From Burkholderiales bacterium (GTDB lineage Bacteria > Pseudomonadota > Gammaproteobacteria > Burkholderiales > Burkholderiaceae), in assembly GCA_026225235.1 (NCBI GenBank), contig JAMFSK010000128.1:1-64000 (forward strand): a DNA stretch of 64,000 nt. Reading direction: 5' to 3'. Positions 9,215 through 18,496 of the stretch are shown here, one piece after another. Positions within the stretch are counted from its first letter, which is position 1. Every line of letters begins with the position of its first letter. The notes under the pieces are model-generated. The model ran no database searches, had not been told where the DNA came from, and saw only the letters and a program-made list of their open reading frames with translations. The position numbers and the translations under genes were made by a program.

Positions 9215-10813
9215 ATGCCCATTCTCGAAAGCAAGCTGAACCCGCGAGGCGAAGACTTTGCCAGCAATGCGGCCGCCATGCAGGTGCTCGTCGACGATCT
9301 CCGCACCAGAACCGAACAGGCCGCACTCGGTGGTGGCCAGGCGGCACGTGACAAGCACCTTGCACGCGGCAAACTGTTGCCGCGTGAGCGCGTTACGGCG
9401 TTGCTCGACCCGGACACACCATTTCTCGAGTTTTCCCCTCTGGCCGCGCATGACATGTACAACGGCGATGCACCGGGGGCCGGCATCATTACCGGCATCG
9501 GACGCATCGCGGGCATTGAGTGCGTGATCGTCTGCAACGACGCAACGGTCAAGGGCGGCACGTACTACCCGATTACGGTCAAGAAGCATGTCCGGGCTCA
9601 GGAGGTCGCGGCCGAAAATCGCCTGCCCTGCGTTTATCTCGTCGACTCAGGCGGCGCCAATCTGCCGAATCAGGACGAAGTGTTCGCAGACCGCGAACAC
9701 TTCGGGCGCATCTTTTTCAATCAGGCGAATTTGTCGGCCCAAGGCATCGCGCAGATCGCAGTGGTGATGGGGTCGTGCACCGCAGGTGGCGCCTATGTGC
9801 CTGCGATGAGCGACGAGTCGATCATCGTGCGCGATCAGGGCACGATCTTTCTCGGCGGCCCACCGCTGGTCAAGGCTGCGACGGGCGAAGTGGTCAGCGC
9901 AGAAGATCTGGGCGGCGGTGACGTGCACACGCGTCTGTCCGGGGTCGTCGATCATCTAGCCAATAACGATACGCACGCGCTTGCAATTGCACGCTCGATC
10001 GTCGGCCACCTCAACCTGAAACCACGCAATCTGGCCGTTTCCATACCGCCGCGTTTCGATCCTGCCAGCCTCTATGGTGTGATCCCGACCGACACGCGCA
10101 AGCCCTTCGATATCCGCGAAGTCATTGCGCGGATCGTCGACGACTCGGCATTCGACGAGTTCAAGGCCCGCTATGGCACAACGCTCGTGACGGGCTTCGC
10201 GCAGATCTGGGGGATGCCGGTCGGGATCATCGCGAACAACGGCATCCTGTTCTCGGAATCGGCACTTAAGGGCACGCACTTTATCGAGTTGTGCTGTCAG
10301 CGCAAGATCCCGTTGATCTTTCTGCAGAACATCACAGGCTTCATGGTCGGCCGCAAGTATGAGAACGAAGGCATCGCCCGCAACGGCGCAAAGATGGTGA
10401 CGGCGGTGGCCACGGCCAATGTGCCGAAGCTGACGGTGATCATTGGCGGCTCGTTCGGTGCGGGCAACTACGGGATGTGCGGACGTGCCTTCTCGCCCCG
10501 CTTCTTGTGGATGTGGCCCAATGCGCGGATCTCCGTGATGGGCGGCGAGCAGGCGGCTTCCGTGCTCGCCACCGTCCGGCGTGACGGGATTGAGGCCAAG
10601 GGCGGCCAATGGAGTGATGAGGAAGAAGCGGCCTTCAAGACGCCGATTCGCGATCAATACGAGAGGCAGGGTCACCCTTATTACGCGACCGCCCGTCTCT
10701 GGGACGATGGCGTGATCGACCCGGCCCAGACACGCGACGTGCTTGCGCTTGGTTTGTCGGCGGCGCTGAATGCGCCGATCCCTGATGTGAAGTTCGGCGT
10801 GTTCAGGATGTGA
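9215..10813 (+). CDS. liuB: Methylcrotonyl-CoA carboxylase, carboxyltransferase (beta) subunit
   Basis: A 532-residue carboxyltransferase subunit. With the biotin-carrying alpha subunit it turns 3-methylcrotonyl-CoA into 3-methylglutaconyl-CoA. The length matches the family (about 535). Recognisable segments are [16 protein letters not shown], the acyl-CoA carboxylase pocket [28 protein letters not shown] and [16 protein letters not shown]. The start at 9215 lies 4 bases after the dehydrogenase stop, and the alpha subunit begins 7 bases after this gene. In many Burkholderiales an enoyl-CoA hydratase (liuC) gene separates the two subunits; it is absent here. Confidence 0.95.
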   Translation: MPILESKLNPRGEDFASNAAAMQVLVDDLRTRTEQAALGGGQAARDKHLARGKLLPRERVTALLDPDTPFLEFSPLAAHDMYNGDAPGAGIITGIGRIAGIECVIVCNDATVKGGTYYPITVKKHVRAQEVAAENRLPCVYLVDSGGANLPNQDEVFADREHFGRIFFNQANLSAQGIAQIAVVMGSCTAGGAYVPAMSDESIIVRDQGTIFLGGPPLVKAATGEVVSAEDLGGGDVHTRLSGVVDHLANNDTHALAIARSIVGHLNLKPRNLAVSIPPRFDPASLYGVIPTDTRKPFDIREVIARIVDDSAFDEFKARYGTTLVTGFAQIWGMPVGIIANNGILFSESALKGTHFIELCCQRKIPLIFLQNITGFMVGRKYENEGIARNGAKMVTAVATANVPKLTVIIGGSFGAGNYGMCGRAFSPRFLWMWPNARISVMGGEQAASVLATVRRDGIEAKGGQWSDEEEAAFKTPIRDQYERQGHPYYATARLWDDGVIDPAQTRDVLALGLSAALNAPIPDVKFGVFRM

Positions 10814-10820
10814 ACCCACA

Positions 10821-12911
10821 ATGATCAACAAGGTCCTGATTGCCAATCGCGGCGAAATCGCCTGTCGGGTCGCGGCGACTTGCCGCCGGCTGGGTATTGC
10901 GACAGTCGCCGTGTATTCGGACGCGGATGCCGGCTCGAAGCATGTTGCCGCCTGCGACGAAGCGATTCACATTGGCCCTGCCCCGGCCGCCGAAAGCTAT
11001 CTGCTGGGAGAAAAGATTCTCTCGGCCGCGCGGGCGACGGGTGCGCGAGCGATTCATCCGGGCTACGGTTTCCTTTCTGAAAACGCGGCGTTTGCACAAG
11101 CTTGCTTCGATGCGGGGCTGATATTTATCGGGCCGCCGGCCAGCGCAATATCGGCGATGGGCTCGAAGGCCGCTGCGAAATCGATGATGGCGGAAGCGGG
11201 CGTGCCACTGGTCCCCGGCTATCACGGCGACGACCAGTCACCGGCGTTGCTGCAAAGCGAAGCCGATGCAATCGGCTATCCAGTGCTACTGAAGGCCAGC
11301 GCCGGTGGTGGTGGCAAGGGGATGCGCGTGGTCGAACGCAGCGCAGACTTCGCCGCAGCCCTCGCCTCCTGCCAACGTGAGGCGCGTGCGAGCTTTGGCG
11401 ATGATCGAGTGTTGATCGAGAAGTATCTGATTCGTCCGCGCCATATCGAGATCCAGGTGTTTGCCGATACGCACGAGCAAGCGGTCTATCTGTTTGAACG
11501 CGACTGCTCGGTGCAGCGGCGCCATCAGAAGGTGCTGGAAGAAGCGCCCGCGCCCGGGCTCAGTGACGCCCGCCGGCGCGAGATGGGCGAGGCTGCGGTG
11601 GCAGCCGCACGTGCGGTCGGCTATGTCGGCGCAGGCACAGTCGAATTCATCGTCGCGGACGGTGCGTTCTACTTCATGGAGATGAATACGCGACTTCAAG
11701 TCGAACACCCTGTGACCGAAATGATCACAGGCCTCGATTTGGTCGAGTGGCAATTGCGGGTCGCCGACGGTGAACGGCTGCCGCTGAGCCAGAATGCGCT
11801 TCGATTGAATGGTCACGCGATTGAGGCCCGTATCTATGCGGAGAATCCGGCGCGGGGATTTTTGCCGTCAACGGGGCGGCTTTCCTATCTGCGCACGCCG
11901 GCTGCAGTTGAGTTTTCGATAGCAGGCGTGACGTCCGGAAATGATTCGGGTTCGGTCGATAGCATAGCAAGCCGAACCACGCGTATCGATAGCGGTGTAC
12001 GCGAAGGCGATGTCATCAGTCCGTTCTACGACCCGATGATCGCCAAACTGATCGTTCATGGTCACGATAGAGACGCCGCGCTCGCCGCAATGCGCTCGGC
12101 GCTGAACGCGTTCGAGGTCGTCGGTCTGTCGACAAACATCGCCTTTCTACAGCGGCTGGTTGCAAGTGAGCCTTTTGCAACGGCCGATCTCGATACCGGT
12201 CTGATCGAACGCCATCACGCCACGTTGTTCCCCGGTGCGCCCGCAACGCCCGCCCTTGCAGTGGCAATCGCCGTAGCCGCCTTGCTCAATCAAGAGACGT
12301 CCGCTGCGGGCTCGATAACGACACCGTGGCTTGACCTGGGTGGCTGGCGGCTCAACGCACCGTACCAACGTGAATTCCCGTTCTCGATCATGCCCGAGGG
12401 CAATAGTGAGCCGCTGACCTCACCGGCGACCCTGATCCGCAAAGGCAGCCTGCAAACGCTTCAAATCCAAGGACACGCGCTACCGTTCTCATATCGGAGC
12501 GAGTCCGCGGACGCGCAGGCATTCACCGTTTCGTTGGGCGACACTCAGACCCGAGCCCGTGCATTTATCGCCGAAGAGATCGTGCACGTCTTCTTGCATG
12601 GCAACGAGTACCGTTTCGAATGGAGGGACTTGCTCGCCCACGCGAGCGACACAGAGCACAGCGAAGGTAGCCTCACTGCGCCGATGCCTGGCAAGGTCGT
12701 CGCCGTCTTTGCGCACAAAGGTCAACAAGTCGAGAAAGGCGCCCCGCTGATCGTGATCGAGGCCATGAAAATGGAACACACGATCGTCGCGCCGATAGCG
12801 GGCGTGGTCGAGGAGGTCCTGTTCGGCGTCGGTGACCAGGTGACCGATGGCGCGCAGCTGCTGCGCTTCGTCGATCCAGAAACCTCCGTCGAAGGCAAGC
12901 GGGCGCACTGA
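10821..12911 (+). CDS. liuD: Methylcrotonyl-CoA carboxylase, biotin (alpha) subunit
   Basis: A 696-residue biotin carboxylase plus biotin carrier. N-terminal biotin carboxylase: MINKVLIANRGEIACRV. ATP-grasp glycine loop KASAGGGGKGMRVV at about residues 155-168, then MNTRLQVEHPVTE. The C-terminal carrier has the biotinylation motif EAMKMEH with the target lysine at K650. Residues about 370-388 form a Ser/Asp/Gly-rich insertion (GVTSGNDSGSVDSIASRTT) just before RIDSGVREGD, where relatives have a short turn. The gene is the last of the three-gene liu unit. The HMG-CoA lyase gene (liuE) that often follows is not here; the next gene is convergent and unrelated. Confidence 0.95.
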   Translation: MINKVLIANRGEIACRVAATCRRLGIATVAVYSDADAGSKHVAACDEAIHIGPAPAAESYLLGEKILSAARATGARAIHPGYGFLSENAAFAQACFDAGLIFIGPPASAISAMGSKAAAKSMMAEAGVPLVPGYHGDDQSPALLQSEADAIGYPVLLKASAGGGGKGMRVVERSADFAAALASCQREARASFGDDRVLIEKYLIRPRHIEIQVFADTHEQAVYLFERDCSVQRRHQKVLEEAPAPGLSDARRREMGEAAVAAARAVGYVGAGTVEFIVADGAFYFMEMNTRLQVEHPVTEMITGLDLVEWQLRVADGERLPLSQNALRLNGHAIEARIYAENPARGFLPSTGRLSYLRTPAAVEFSIAGVTSGNDSGSVDSIASRTTRIDSGVREGDVISPFYDPMIAKLIVHGHDRDAALAAMRSALNAFEVVGLSTNIAFLQRLVASEPFATADLDTGLIERHHATLFPGAPATPALAVAIAVAALLNQETSAAGSITTPWLDLGGWRLNAPYQREFPFSIMPEGNSEPLTSPATLIRKGSLQTLQIQGHALPFSYRSESADAQAFTVSLGDTQTRARAFIAEEIVHVFLHGNEYRFEWRDLLAHASDTEHSEGSLTAPMPGKVVAVFAHKGQQVEKGAPLIVIEAMKMEHTIVAPIAGVVEEVLFGVGDQVTDGAQLLRFVDPETSVEGKRAH

Positions 12912-12962
12912 GGCGAGGCATGCTCTGGGCGGTGGGGCATCGCCTTTCATTGCCGTGCGCCC

Positions 12963-14390
12963 TCACACCTCCGCGAGCATCTGCTTCACCGCCGCTCGCG
13001 CCTCATGCGCTAGTTCGCGCAAGTCCACGCCGTCGATCGCATCTTCAGTGACGACACGCTTGCCACTCGAGAACAACGCCGCAAGCGTCGGACGACCACC
13101 CGACGCGACCGGTCCGATCGCCGAATCGTGGAGACCGAAGTAACGCGGATCATCGAGCCTGTAGATTGCGATATCGGCCGAGTATCCCGGCGCGATCCGG
13201 CCGACCTCGCCGAGCCCGAGGATTTGCGCGCCGCCAGCCGTGCCCCAATGCACCACGTCTTCGACGCTTGCCGCATCCGCTCCGCCCTCGAAACTGCCGC
13301 CACGATAGGTCGGCTGCGCCGCCATGCCTAGCCTTGCACGCTGCGCAAGCCAGGTCATATGCACTTCCGAGATCATGTCGGCTGCCTCGTTCGAAGCCGC
13401 ACCGTCGACACCGATAGAAATCGGCATGCCTGCATCGGCCATTTCACGGATCGGGCAAATGCCGCTTCCAAGCCGCCCATTGCTTTGCGGACAATGCGCA
13501 ACGCCCGTGCGCGTTTCGGCGAGCAAGGCGATCTCATGCGGATCGACCTTGACCAAATGTGCATACCAGACGTCTTCGCCAAGCCAGTCGTTGTCGCCAC
13601 AAAACTCCACCGGCGTGCGCCCGTGCATCGTTTGCGCGCGGTCTTGATAGCCGACAGTCTCGGACAAATGACTATGCATCCGGATGCCAAGCTTGCGTGC
13701 GAATGCCGCAGTGGCACGCATTTCCTCGGGGGAGATCGAATAAAGCACTGTGGTGGGCGCCATGACGACACGCTGCATGCCGCGCGGCGAAGGATCGTGG
13801 AAATGTGTTGCAAGCCGTTCCATATCGGCAAGGTAGCCGTCGAGCGTCTCCGGACGCAGTGCAGTCGGTAACTCAGCTTCAAGGCCGCGAATCTGTGTTG
13901 CGCCGCCGCGCAACAGTGCGAAGCGCAGGCCGAGTCTGGCGGCCTCTTCGAACAGGATCGCCGAACCGTCGAACGGCATGCCCGGGTAATAGACGTAGTT
14001 ATGGTCGGCCACCGTGGTGCAACCTGAGCGCATCAGTTCGATCATGCCGATCCGCGCGGCAAGCCGGAACCGCTTCTCATCGAAGAGCGCACGAAAGCGA
14101 TAAGGTGTTGCGGCAAGCCAGGGGGTCAGCGACGCATTGAGGCCCGCGACATCGCCTTTAAGCAACGACTGGAACAAGTGGTGATGCGTGTTGACCCAGG
14201 CGGGATAGACGATGCAGTCAGTCGCATCGACGACCGTCTCGCCGGGCTGTGGCGTGAGCACCCCGATCGCGTCGATCGTGTCGCCGACGATGCGGATATC
14301 GGGGCCCCTTAGCCTTGCAGCGTCCCCTTCATTGCCACTTCCCCCCGTCAGGATAGCCATAGCGTTTTTTATCAGCGTCGATGAAGTCAT
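12963..14390 (-). CDS. Amidohydrolase, 8-oxoguanine deaminase / hydroxyatrazine hydrolase type
   Basis: A 475-residue amidohydrolase of the COG0402 (AtzB/TrzN/8-oxoguanine deaminase) branch, expected to remove an amino or alkylamino group from an N-heterocycle by metal-dependent hydrolysis. Metal ligands are visible in NTHHHLFQ (H69 and H71 counting from 14390), HSHLSET and GVDGAASNEAADM. The segment CPQSNGRLGSGICPI closely follows known 8-oxoguanine deaminases. The start at 14390 (MTSSTLIKNAM) fits the family N-terminus, though the ribosome site is weak. It is the last gene of the ABC importer-Rieske operon, which suggests it acts on the imported compound or on its oxidation product. The exact substrate (purine, pterin, triazine-like) is not readable. 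Confidence 0.82.
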   Translation of the reverse strand: MTSSTLIKNAMAILTGGSGNEGDAARLRGPDIRIVGDTIDAIGVLTPQPGETVVDATDCIVYPAWVNTHHHLFQSLLKGDVAGLNASLTPWLAATPYRFRALFDEKRFRLAARIGMIELMRSGCTTVADHNYVYYPGMPFDGSAILFEEAARLGLRFALLRGGATQIRGLEAELPTALRPETLDGYLADMERLATHFHDPSPRGMQRVVMAPTTVLYSISPEEMRATAAFARKLGIRMHSHLSETVGYQDRAQTMHGRTPVEFCGDNDWLGEDVWYAHLVKVDPHEIALLAETRTGVAHCPQSNGRLGSGICPIREMADAGMPISIGVDGAASNEAADMISEVHMTWLAQRARLGMAAQPTYRGGSFEGGADAASVEDVVHWGTAGGAQILGLGEVGRIAPGYSADIAIYRLDDPRYFGLHDSAIGPVASGGRPTLAALFSSGKRVVTEDAIDGVDLRELAHEARAAVKQMLAEV

Positions 14391-14543
14391 GTTCGTCTGC
14401 AAGATGATCGGCAGCTCACCCGAGGGTACCCGCCGCATAGAAATTAGGGGTTCAAGGGGAACTCAAGAGGCCAGGCCGTCCCGACTTCCAAGGTCCATAG
14501 CATCGAGAGGTGCTTACGCACCCCAATGCCCGAATGCCCGCTC

Positions 14544-15407
14544 CTAGAGTTGACTCTCGTGCCATCCGCGCAACGCGAGTCTCGACGCCCAGACCGTGAT
14601 ACCGAACAGCACGACGCCCGTCACGGTGATCAGCACCAACGCCGCGAACAGACGCGGGATATTCAGCTGAAAACCTGCCTGAAGGATCTGATAAGCGAGG
14701 CCGGCACCGGTCCCGCCGGTCCCCGCCACGAACTCGGCGACCACCGCGCCGATCAACGACAGCCCACTCGAAATCCTCAATCCGCCGAAGAAGTAAGGCA
14801 AGGCACTAGGAACACGCAGCAACCGCAAGGTTTGCCAGCGCGTCGCCCCATTGATCTTGAACAGGTTGATCAGGCCTGGATTGACGCTACGCAGGCCCAG
14901 TGTCGTGTTCGAGATGATCGGAAACAACGCCACCAGCATCGCGCAGATCACCAGGGCAAAGGTCGTGTCCTTGACCCAAATGATGATGAGCGGTGCGATG
15001 GCGACGATCGGCGTGACCTGCAGCAGCACCGCATACGGAAAGAAACTCGCCTCGATCAACGGACTCTGCACGAACAACAGTGCGATCACCACGCCGAGCA
15101 CGGTCGCCAGTGCAAACGCAAGCAGCGTGATCTTGAGGGTTGCCCACAGACTCATGAACAACAAGGGACCGTCCTTGAACAACTGCAAGGCAATCGCCGA
15201 AGGGGTCGGCACCAGGTAGGCGGGGACATTCAACTCGACGCACCAGGCTTGCCAAATCAGCAGCATCGCGATGCCGACCACCCACGGCGCCAGTTTCCGT
15301 GCGACGCCGGGGCGCTGCAGCAAAGGCACACGCGCAGTGCGCTGTGCAGACATGTCCGCTTGCTCGCCGCCCTGCGAGTTCTGTGAGCCCAGGACTTCAC
15401 TGTTCAT
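14544..15407 (-). CDS. ABC transporter permease (SsuC/TauC/ThiX type)
   Basis: A 287-residue inner-membrane permease with about six membrane segments. The start at 15407 has TTGGAGATCC upstream. The coupling loop segment INGATRWQTLRLLRVPSALP is the EAA-like motif of the nitrate/sulfonate/taurine/HMP permease group, and AVVAEFVAGTGGTGAGLAY is the conserved following stretch. It lies 35 bases downstream of its ATPase. Together with the ATPase and the binding protein encoded at the start of the operon it forms a complete importer. The substrate is probably shared with the oxygenase and amidohydrolase in the same operon. Confidence 0.9.
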   Translation of the reverse strand: MNSEVLGSQNSQGGEQADMSAQRTARVPLLQRPGVARKLAPWVVGIAMLLIWQAWCVELNVPAYLVPTPSAIALQLFKDGPLLFMSLWATLKITLLAFALATVLGVVIALLFVQSPLIEASFFPYAVLLQVTPIVAIAPLIIIWVKDTTFALVICAMLVALFPIISNTTLGLRSVNPGLINLFKINGATRWQTLRLLRVPSALPYFFGGLRISSGLSLIGAVVAEFVAGTGGTGAGLAYQILQAGFQLNIPRLFAALVLITVTGVVLFGITVWASRLALRGWHESQL

Positions 15408-15442
15408 ATTGGATCTCCAAAAATTCAGCAAAGGCCACCTGC

Positions 15443-16270
15443 TTAGACCGCACTCACGGGTGCAGCGGAACGCCCTGCGGTGCGATCCGCGTCGGCACGG
15501 TGGGCGTCCGAAATCAACTCCGAGAGCGTCTTGCAATGTCGCAGGAACGGTTCGGAGACGCGATAAGCCTCATCGCGAAATGCAGGTCCATCGATCGCGA
15601 CCTCGGCGATAATCCGGCCCGGTCGCGCCTGCATGACAACCACCTTGCTCGACAAGTAAACCGCCTCGTAGATGCTGTGTGTGACAAACACGACCGTGAT
15701 CCCACGACGCCGCGCGAGCGCAAGCAGATCGCTATCGAGCTTGTTGCGCGTAAATTCGTCGAGCGCACCGAAGGGTTCATCGAGCAACAGGAGATCGGGC
15801 TCCGTCACCAGCGCGCGCGCAAGCGCAGCCCGCATCTGCATGCCACCCGATAGTTCGCGCGGCCGCACCTGCCCGAACTTCCCGAGGCCGACGCCCTCAA
15901 GCGCTTCAGCCACCCGCTGGTCTGCCTCACGACGCGGTACCCGCGCGAGATCGAGCGGCAATCGCACGTTGTCGGCGACGCTCGCCCACGGCATCAGGGT
16001 CGCCTCCTGAAACACCATCGACTGACGACGCCCTTTGGAGCCCACGGTATCGAACGATTGCCCCCACCAACGCAGATGTCCGTGCGTCGGCGCCTCGATA
16101 CCGGCGAACATCTTGAGCAAGGTGCTCTTGCCGCAGCCCGAGGGGCCCAGCAACGAGACGAACTCGCCTGCCTCGATCGACAGGCGTACATCTTCCAGCG
16201 CAACGGTGCCGTTCGGATAGCGCTTGTCGACTCGCTGTACCGAGAGCACCGGGGACGATGTGGCATCCAT
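15443..16270 (-). CDS. ABC transporter ATPase (SsuB/TauB/ThiZ type)
   Basis: A 275-residue nucleotide-binding subunit. Walker A GPSGCGKST (about residues 42-50), signature [15 protein letters not shown] (about 138-152), and Walker B LLLLDEPFGALDEFTR as in the nitrate/sulfonate/taurine group. The ATG at 16270 overlaps the Rieske gene stop (TGATG), so translation is coupled to the oxygenase. That is direct structural evidence that importer and oxygenase belong to one pathway. A TTG codon just upstream is in frame but overlaps more and has no advantage. Confidence 0.93.
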   Translation of the reverse strand: MDATSSPVLSVQRVDKRYPNGTVALEDVRLSIEAGEFVSLLGPSGCGKSTLLKMFAGIEAPTHGHLRWWGQSFDTVGSKGRRQSMVFQEATLMPWASVADNVRLPLDLARVPRREADQRVAEALEGVGLGKFGQVRPRELSGGMQMRAALARALVTEPDLLLLDEPFGALDEFTRNKLDSDLLALARRRGITVVFVTHSIYEAVYLSSKVVVMQARPGRIIAEVAIDGPAFRDEAYRVSEPFLRHCKTLSELISDAHRADADRTAGRSAAPVSAV

Positions 16271-17307
16271 CAACGCACCTCGTCCGGTTCGCGAAACACT
16301 TCCCGTTCGCCATGATCGGCCAGCAACTTCACCAACATGCGCCGCATCAGCAGTCCCGGTTTATCCGACTCCATATGGCACTCCTGCTGGCGTTGAATAT
16401 CGATGCAGGCGTCGTAATCGGTCGCCTCGAGGATGTCACGGTCCTCGTCGGTGATAGGACGATCCCAGTCGACCAGTTCCTGCGTCGAGCACGCTTGCTC
16501 GCTGTCGTTCCGGTAGAGCCACTGCGCAAGCATCATCGTGCTGTCGTCGATCGGCGTCGCACAGTTATAGATGATGTGATGGACGCCACTCGCAGGGTAC
16601 TGACAGCCAAAGCGGCGCGAAAACGGCATATACCAGCGATTGACGAGATGGCGCTCCGTCACGTCTTCGGTCGTTCCCGTAATCCGGAAACTGGCCGGCG
16701 GGTTGCGTACGGGAACATGTGTCTCAGCCTCGAAGCCCCACTCGTTCGGCCGAAATTCGTACTTGGACGGCTGCGGGTTGGTGAACAGCCCGAAGTTCGA
16801 TTTGTGGACAAAGCTGAAGTGAGAGTTGTCGAACGAGTTCTCCATCATCCTCAGCGGGCTGGTGTTCCACTTCTCGTAGAACTGCAGGATCCGCCGATAG
16901 CCGGGAGCACCTTCTTCCGGGAACTCGGGGATGGGTTGCAGCGGCTCCTCAAGCGCGACCCATACATAGCCATACCGCTCTTCGCATCGATACGACTGGA
17001 CGATGGCACTGCTCGGGATCTGGCCTCCGGGATTCTGCGGAATCTTCACGCATTTGCCAGAGCAGTCATAGGTCCAGCCGTGATAGCCGCAGGCAATATT
17101 GCCTTCGTCGTCGACAAAACCTTTCGACAGCTTCGCGGTACGATGACAACAGCGATCGCGCAGCGCGTGGGGTTTGCCGCCGTTGCCCTTCCACAGCACG
17201 ATCGATTCGCCGAGCAGCTTGAAAGGCTGAGGGCCATCGTCCAGCATGGAAACGGGCATCGTCGCGTACCAGAAGCGACGCAGTACTTTTTGTTGCGTGA
17301 CCAGCAT
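16270..17307 (-). CDS. Rieske non-haem iron oxygenase
   Basis: A 345-residue terminal oxygenase. The start at 17307 follows AAGGAG. The Rieske [2Fe-2S] ligands are C53, H55, C73 and H76 (C-x-H, 17 residues, C-x2-H, with CGYHGW). The mononuclear iron site is the ENSFDNSHFSFVH block (N157, D160, H163, H168). Length and layout match the vanillate O-demethylase/N-demethylase group, which removes methyl groups or hydroxylates aromatic and heteroaromatic substrates. No reductase gene is adjacent, so electrons must come from a partner elsewhere. It is co-translated with the importer ATPase. The substrate is probably an N-heterocycle, by inference from the neighbouring amidohydrolase. Confidence 0.88.
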   Translation of the reverse strand: MLVTQQKVLRRFWYATMPVSMLDDGPQPFKLLGESIVLWKGNGGKPHALRDRCCHRTAKLSKGFVDDEGNIACGYHGWTYDCSGKCVKIPQNPGGQIPSSAIVQSYRCEERYGYVWVALEEPLQPIPEFPEEGAPGYRRILQFYEKWNTSPLRMMENSFDNSHFSFVHKSNFGLFTNPQPSKYEFRPNEWGFEAETHVPVRNPPASFRITGTTEDVTERHLVNRWYMPFSRRFGCQYPASGVHHIIYNCATPIDDSTMMLAQWLYRNDSEQACSTQELVDWDRPITDEDRDILEATDYDACIDIQRQQECHMESDKPGLLMRRMLVKLLADHGEREVFREPDEVR

Positions 17308-17344
17308 GTCAAAACTCCTTCCGGATTCTGTTCTTCTGTCTCCG

Positions 17345-17369
17345 ACTCGGTGCACGCTTTGCACCGAGT
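17345..17369 (-). promoter_or_regulatory. Intercistronic stem-loop after the binding-protein gene
   Basis: Perfect 10-bp inverted repeat (ACTCGGTGCA with TGCACCGAGT) and a 5-base loop, between the substrate-binding protein stop and the Rieske start. No T-run follows on the minus strand, so it is not a classic terminator. It more likely protects the upstream mRNA segment and raises binding-protein output relative to the downstream genes. Confidence 0.6.
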
Positions 17370-17404
17370 TCGCACTGACGACTCGTTACGACTACTTGCC
17401 CCGC

Positions 17405-18496
17405 TTAGGGCATGACCTTCGTATCCTTGACGAATTGCAGGGTGTACGCAGCCTTGTAGTCGGTGTCGGCCTTGAGCAATTTCTCGCTGACCATGTAGTC
17501 GTCGGTCTTCTTCCAGCGTGCGTCGGTCATCGTGCCGATGCCGAGCGTGCTCGCATCGCCGCCCGTGACAAGCTTGAGCCGGCGGATTTCATCGAGACCG
17601 AAGGCGAGCTGGCCATCGCTCATATCGGGGTTGTCTTTCTTGATCAGCGCATTGCCGGGTGCGGGATCGGCGAGATAGCTCTTCCAGCCTTCCATCGTCG
17701 CCTTGACGAAGCGGCTCACGACATCAGGGCGCTCCTTGACGGTCTTCTGCATCGTCACGATCGTCGTGTTGTAGGGCGGGTAACCATCGTCGGCAAACAG
17801 GAAGAAATGCGTCTTCACTTTCGCCTGTTGCGCCTGATACGGCTCGGACGACGGATACGCCTGCTGTACGACATTCGGATCGACGAAGAAAGGCTGGAGG
17901 TTGAAGGTATAGGGCCGCGCCTGCGCTTCGGTGTAGGCGTACTTTGCCCGCAGCCACGGCCACCAGCTCGTGCGACCCGAACCCGCCACGAGAATCGTCT
18001 TGTTCTTGAGGTCGGCGAGGCTCTTTACGTCGTCATGCGTCATCAGGCCCTGGGGGTCGTACTGGAAGGACGCGGCGACCGTGGTCGCGGGAATGCCGGC
18101 CTCGACGCTTGAGAGCACCTGGAAGTCATAGCCGAGGATGAAGTCAGCCTGACCGGCCGCCAGCAGTTGCATGCCGTTGACCTGCGGACCGCCCATCTTG
18201 ATCGTGACGTCGAGCCCATATTTCTTGTAGATACCTGTTGCCGCGGCCTGATAGAAGCCGCCGTGTTCCGCCTGGGCGTACCAGTTAGTCAACACCGTCA
18301 CATGATCTTCAGCGTGAGCGAGCGGGGTTGTCAGCGCGGCACCAGCTAGAGTGAACGCGGCCGCGAAGCGAGCCGCAGGGCGAACCGCGGGGCGAACGGA
18401 AAACGAATCGGCGACCGATGGATGACGCACAAGCGAGTGACTGAAAAGCGAGCGGCAAGCGCCGGACAAACCAGACAGGAGACGCGAAAAAGCCAT
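17405..18496 (-). CDS. ABC transporter substrate-binding protein, THI5/NMT1 family
   Basis: Periplasmic binding protein of the NMT1/THI5 (ThiY-like) family, first gene of the operon. The signature TVLTNWYAQAEHGGFYQAA opens the mature domain, followed by NGMQLLAAGQADFILGYD. This family binds pyrimidine-like or other N-heterocyclic compounds. The likely signal peptide core is AAAFTLAGAALTTPLAHA, ending before EDHVTVLT. The start is uncertain. From 18496 the protein is 363 residues with the leader starting unusually late (about residue 42). An ATG at 18763 has a better ribosome site (AGGAG) and would add 89 residues of Ala/Arg/Phe-rich sequence unlike the family. I prefer 18496 because nothing in the extension is family-like. 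Confidence 0.85.
   Translation of the reverse strand: MAFSRLLSGLSGACRSLFSHSLVRHPSVADSFSVRPAVRPAARFAAAFTLAGAALTTPLAHAEDHVTVLTNWYAQAEHGGFYQAAATGIYKKYGLDVTIKMGGPQVNGMQLLAAGQADFILGYDFQVLSSVEAGIPATTVAASFQYDPQGLMTHDDVKSLADLKNKTILVAGSGRTSWWPWLRAKYAYTEAQARPYTFNLQPFFVDPNVVQQAYPSSEPYQAQQAKVKTHFFLFADDGYPPYNTTIVTMQKTVKERPDVVSRFVKATMEGWKSYLADPAPGNALIKKDNPDMSDGQLAFGLDEIRRLKLVTGGDASTLGIGTMTDARWKKTDDYMVSEKLLKADTDYKAAYTLQFVKDTKVMP

Noticed and set aside
16258..17415. Long rightward open frame of 385 codons
   Set aside because: It is the antisense of the Rieske oxygenase gene, whose iron ligands are all intact on the other strand. High GC makes long antisense frames common here.
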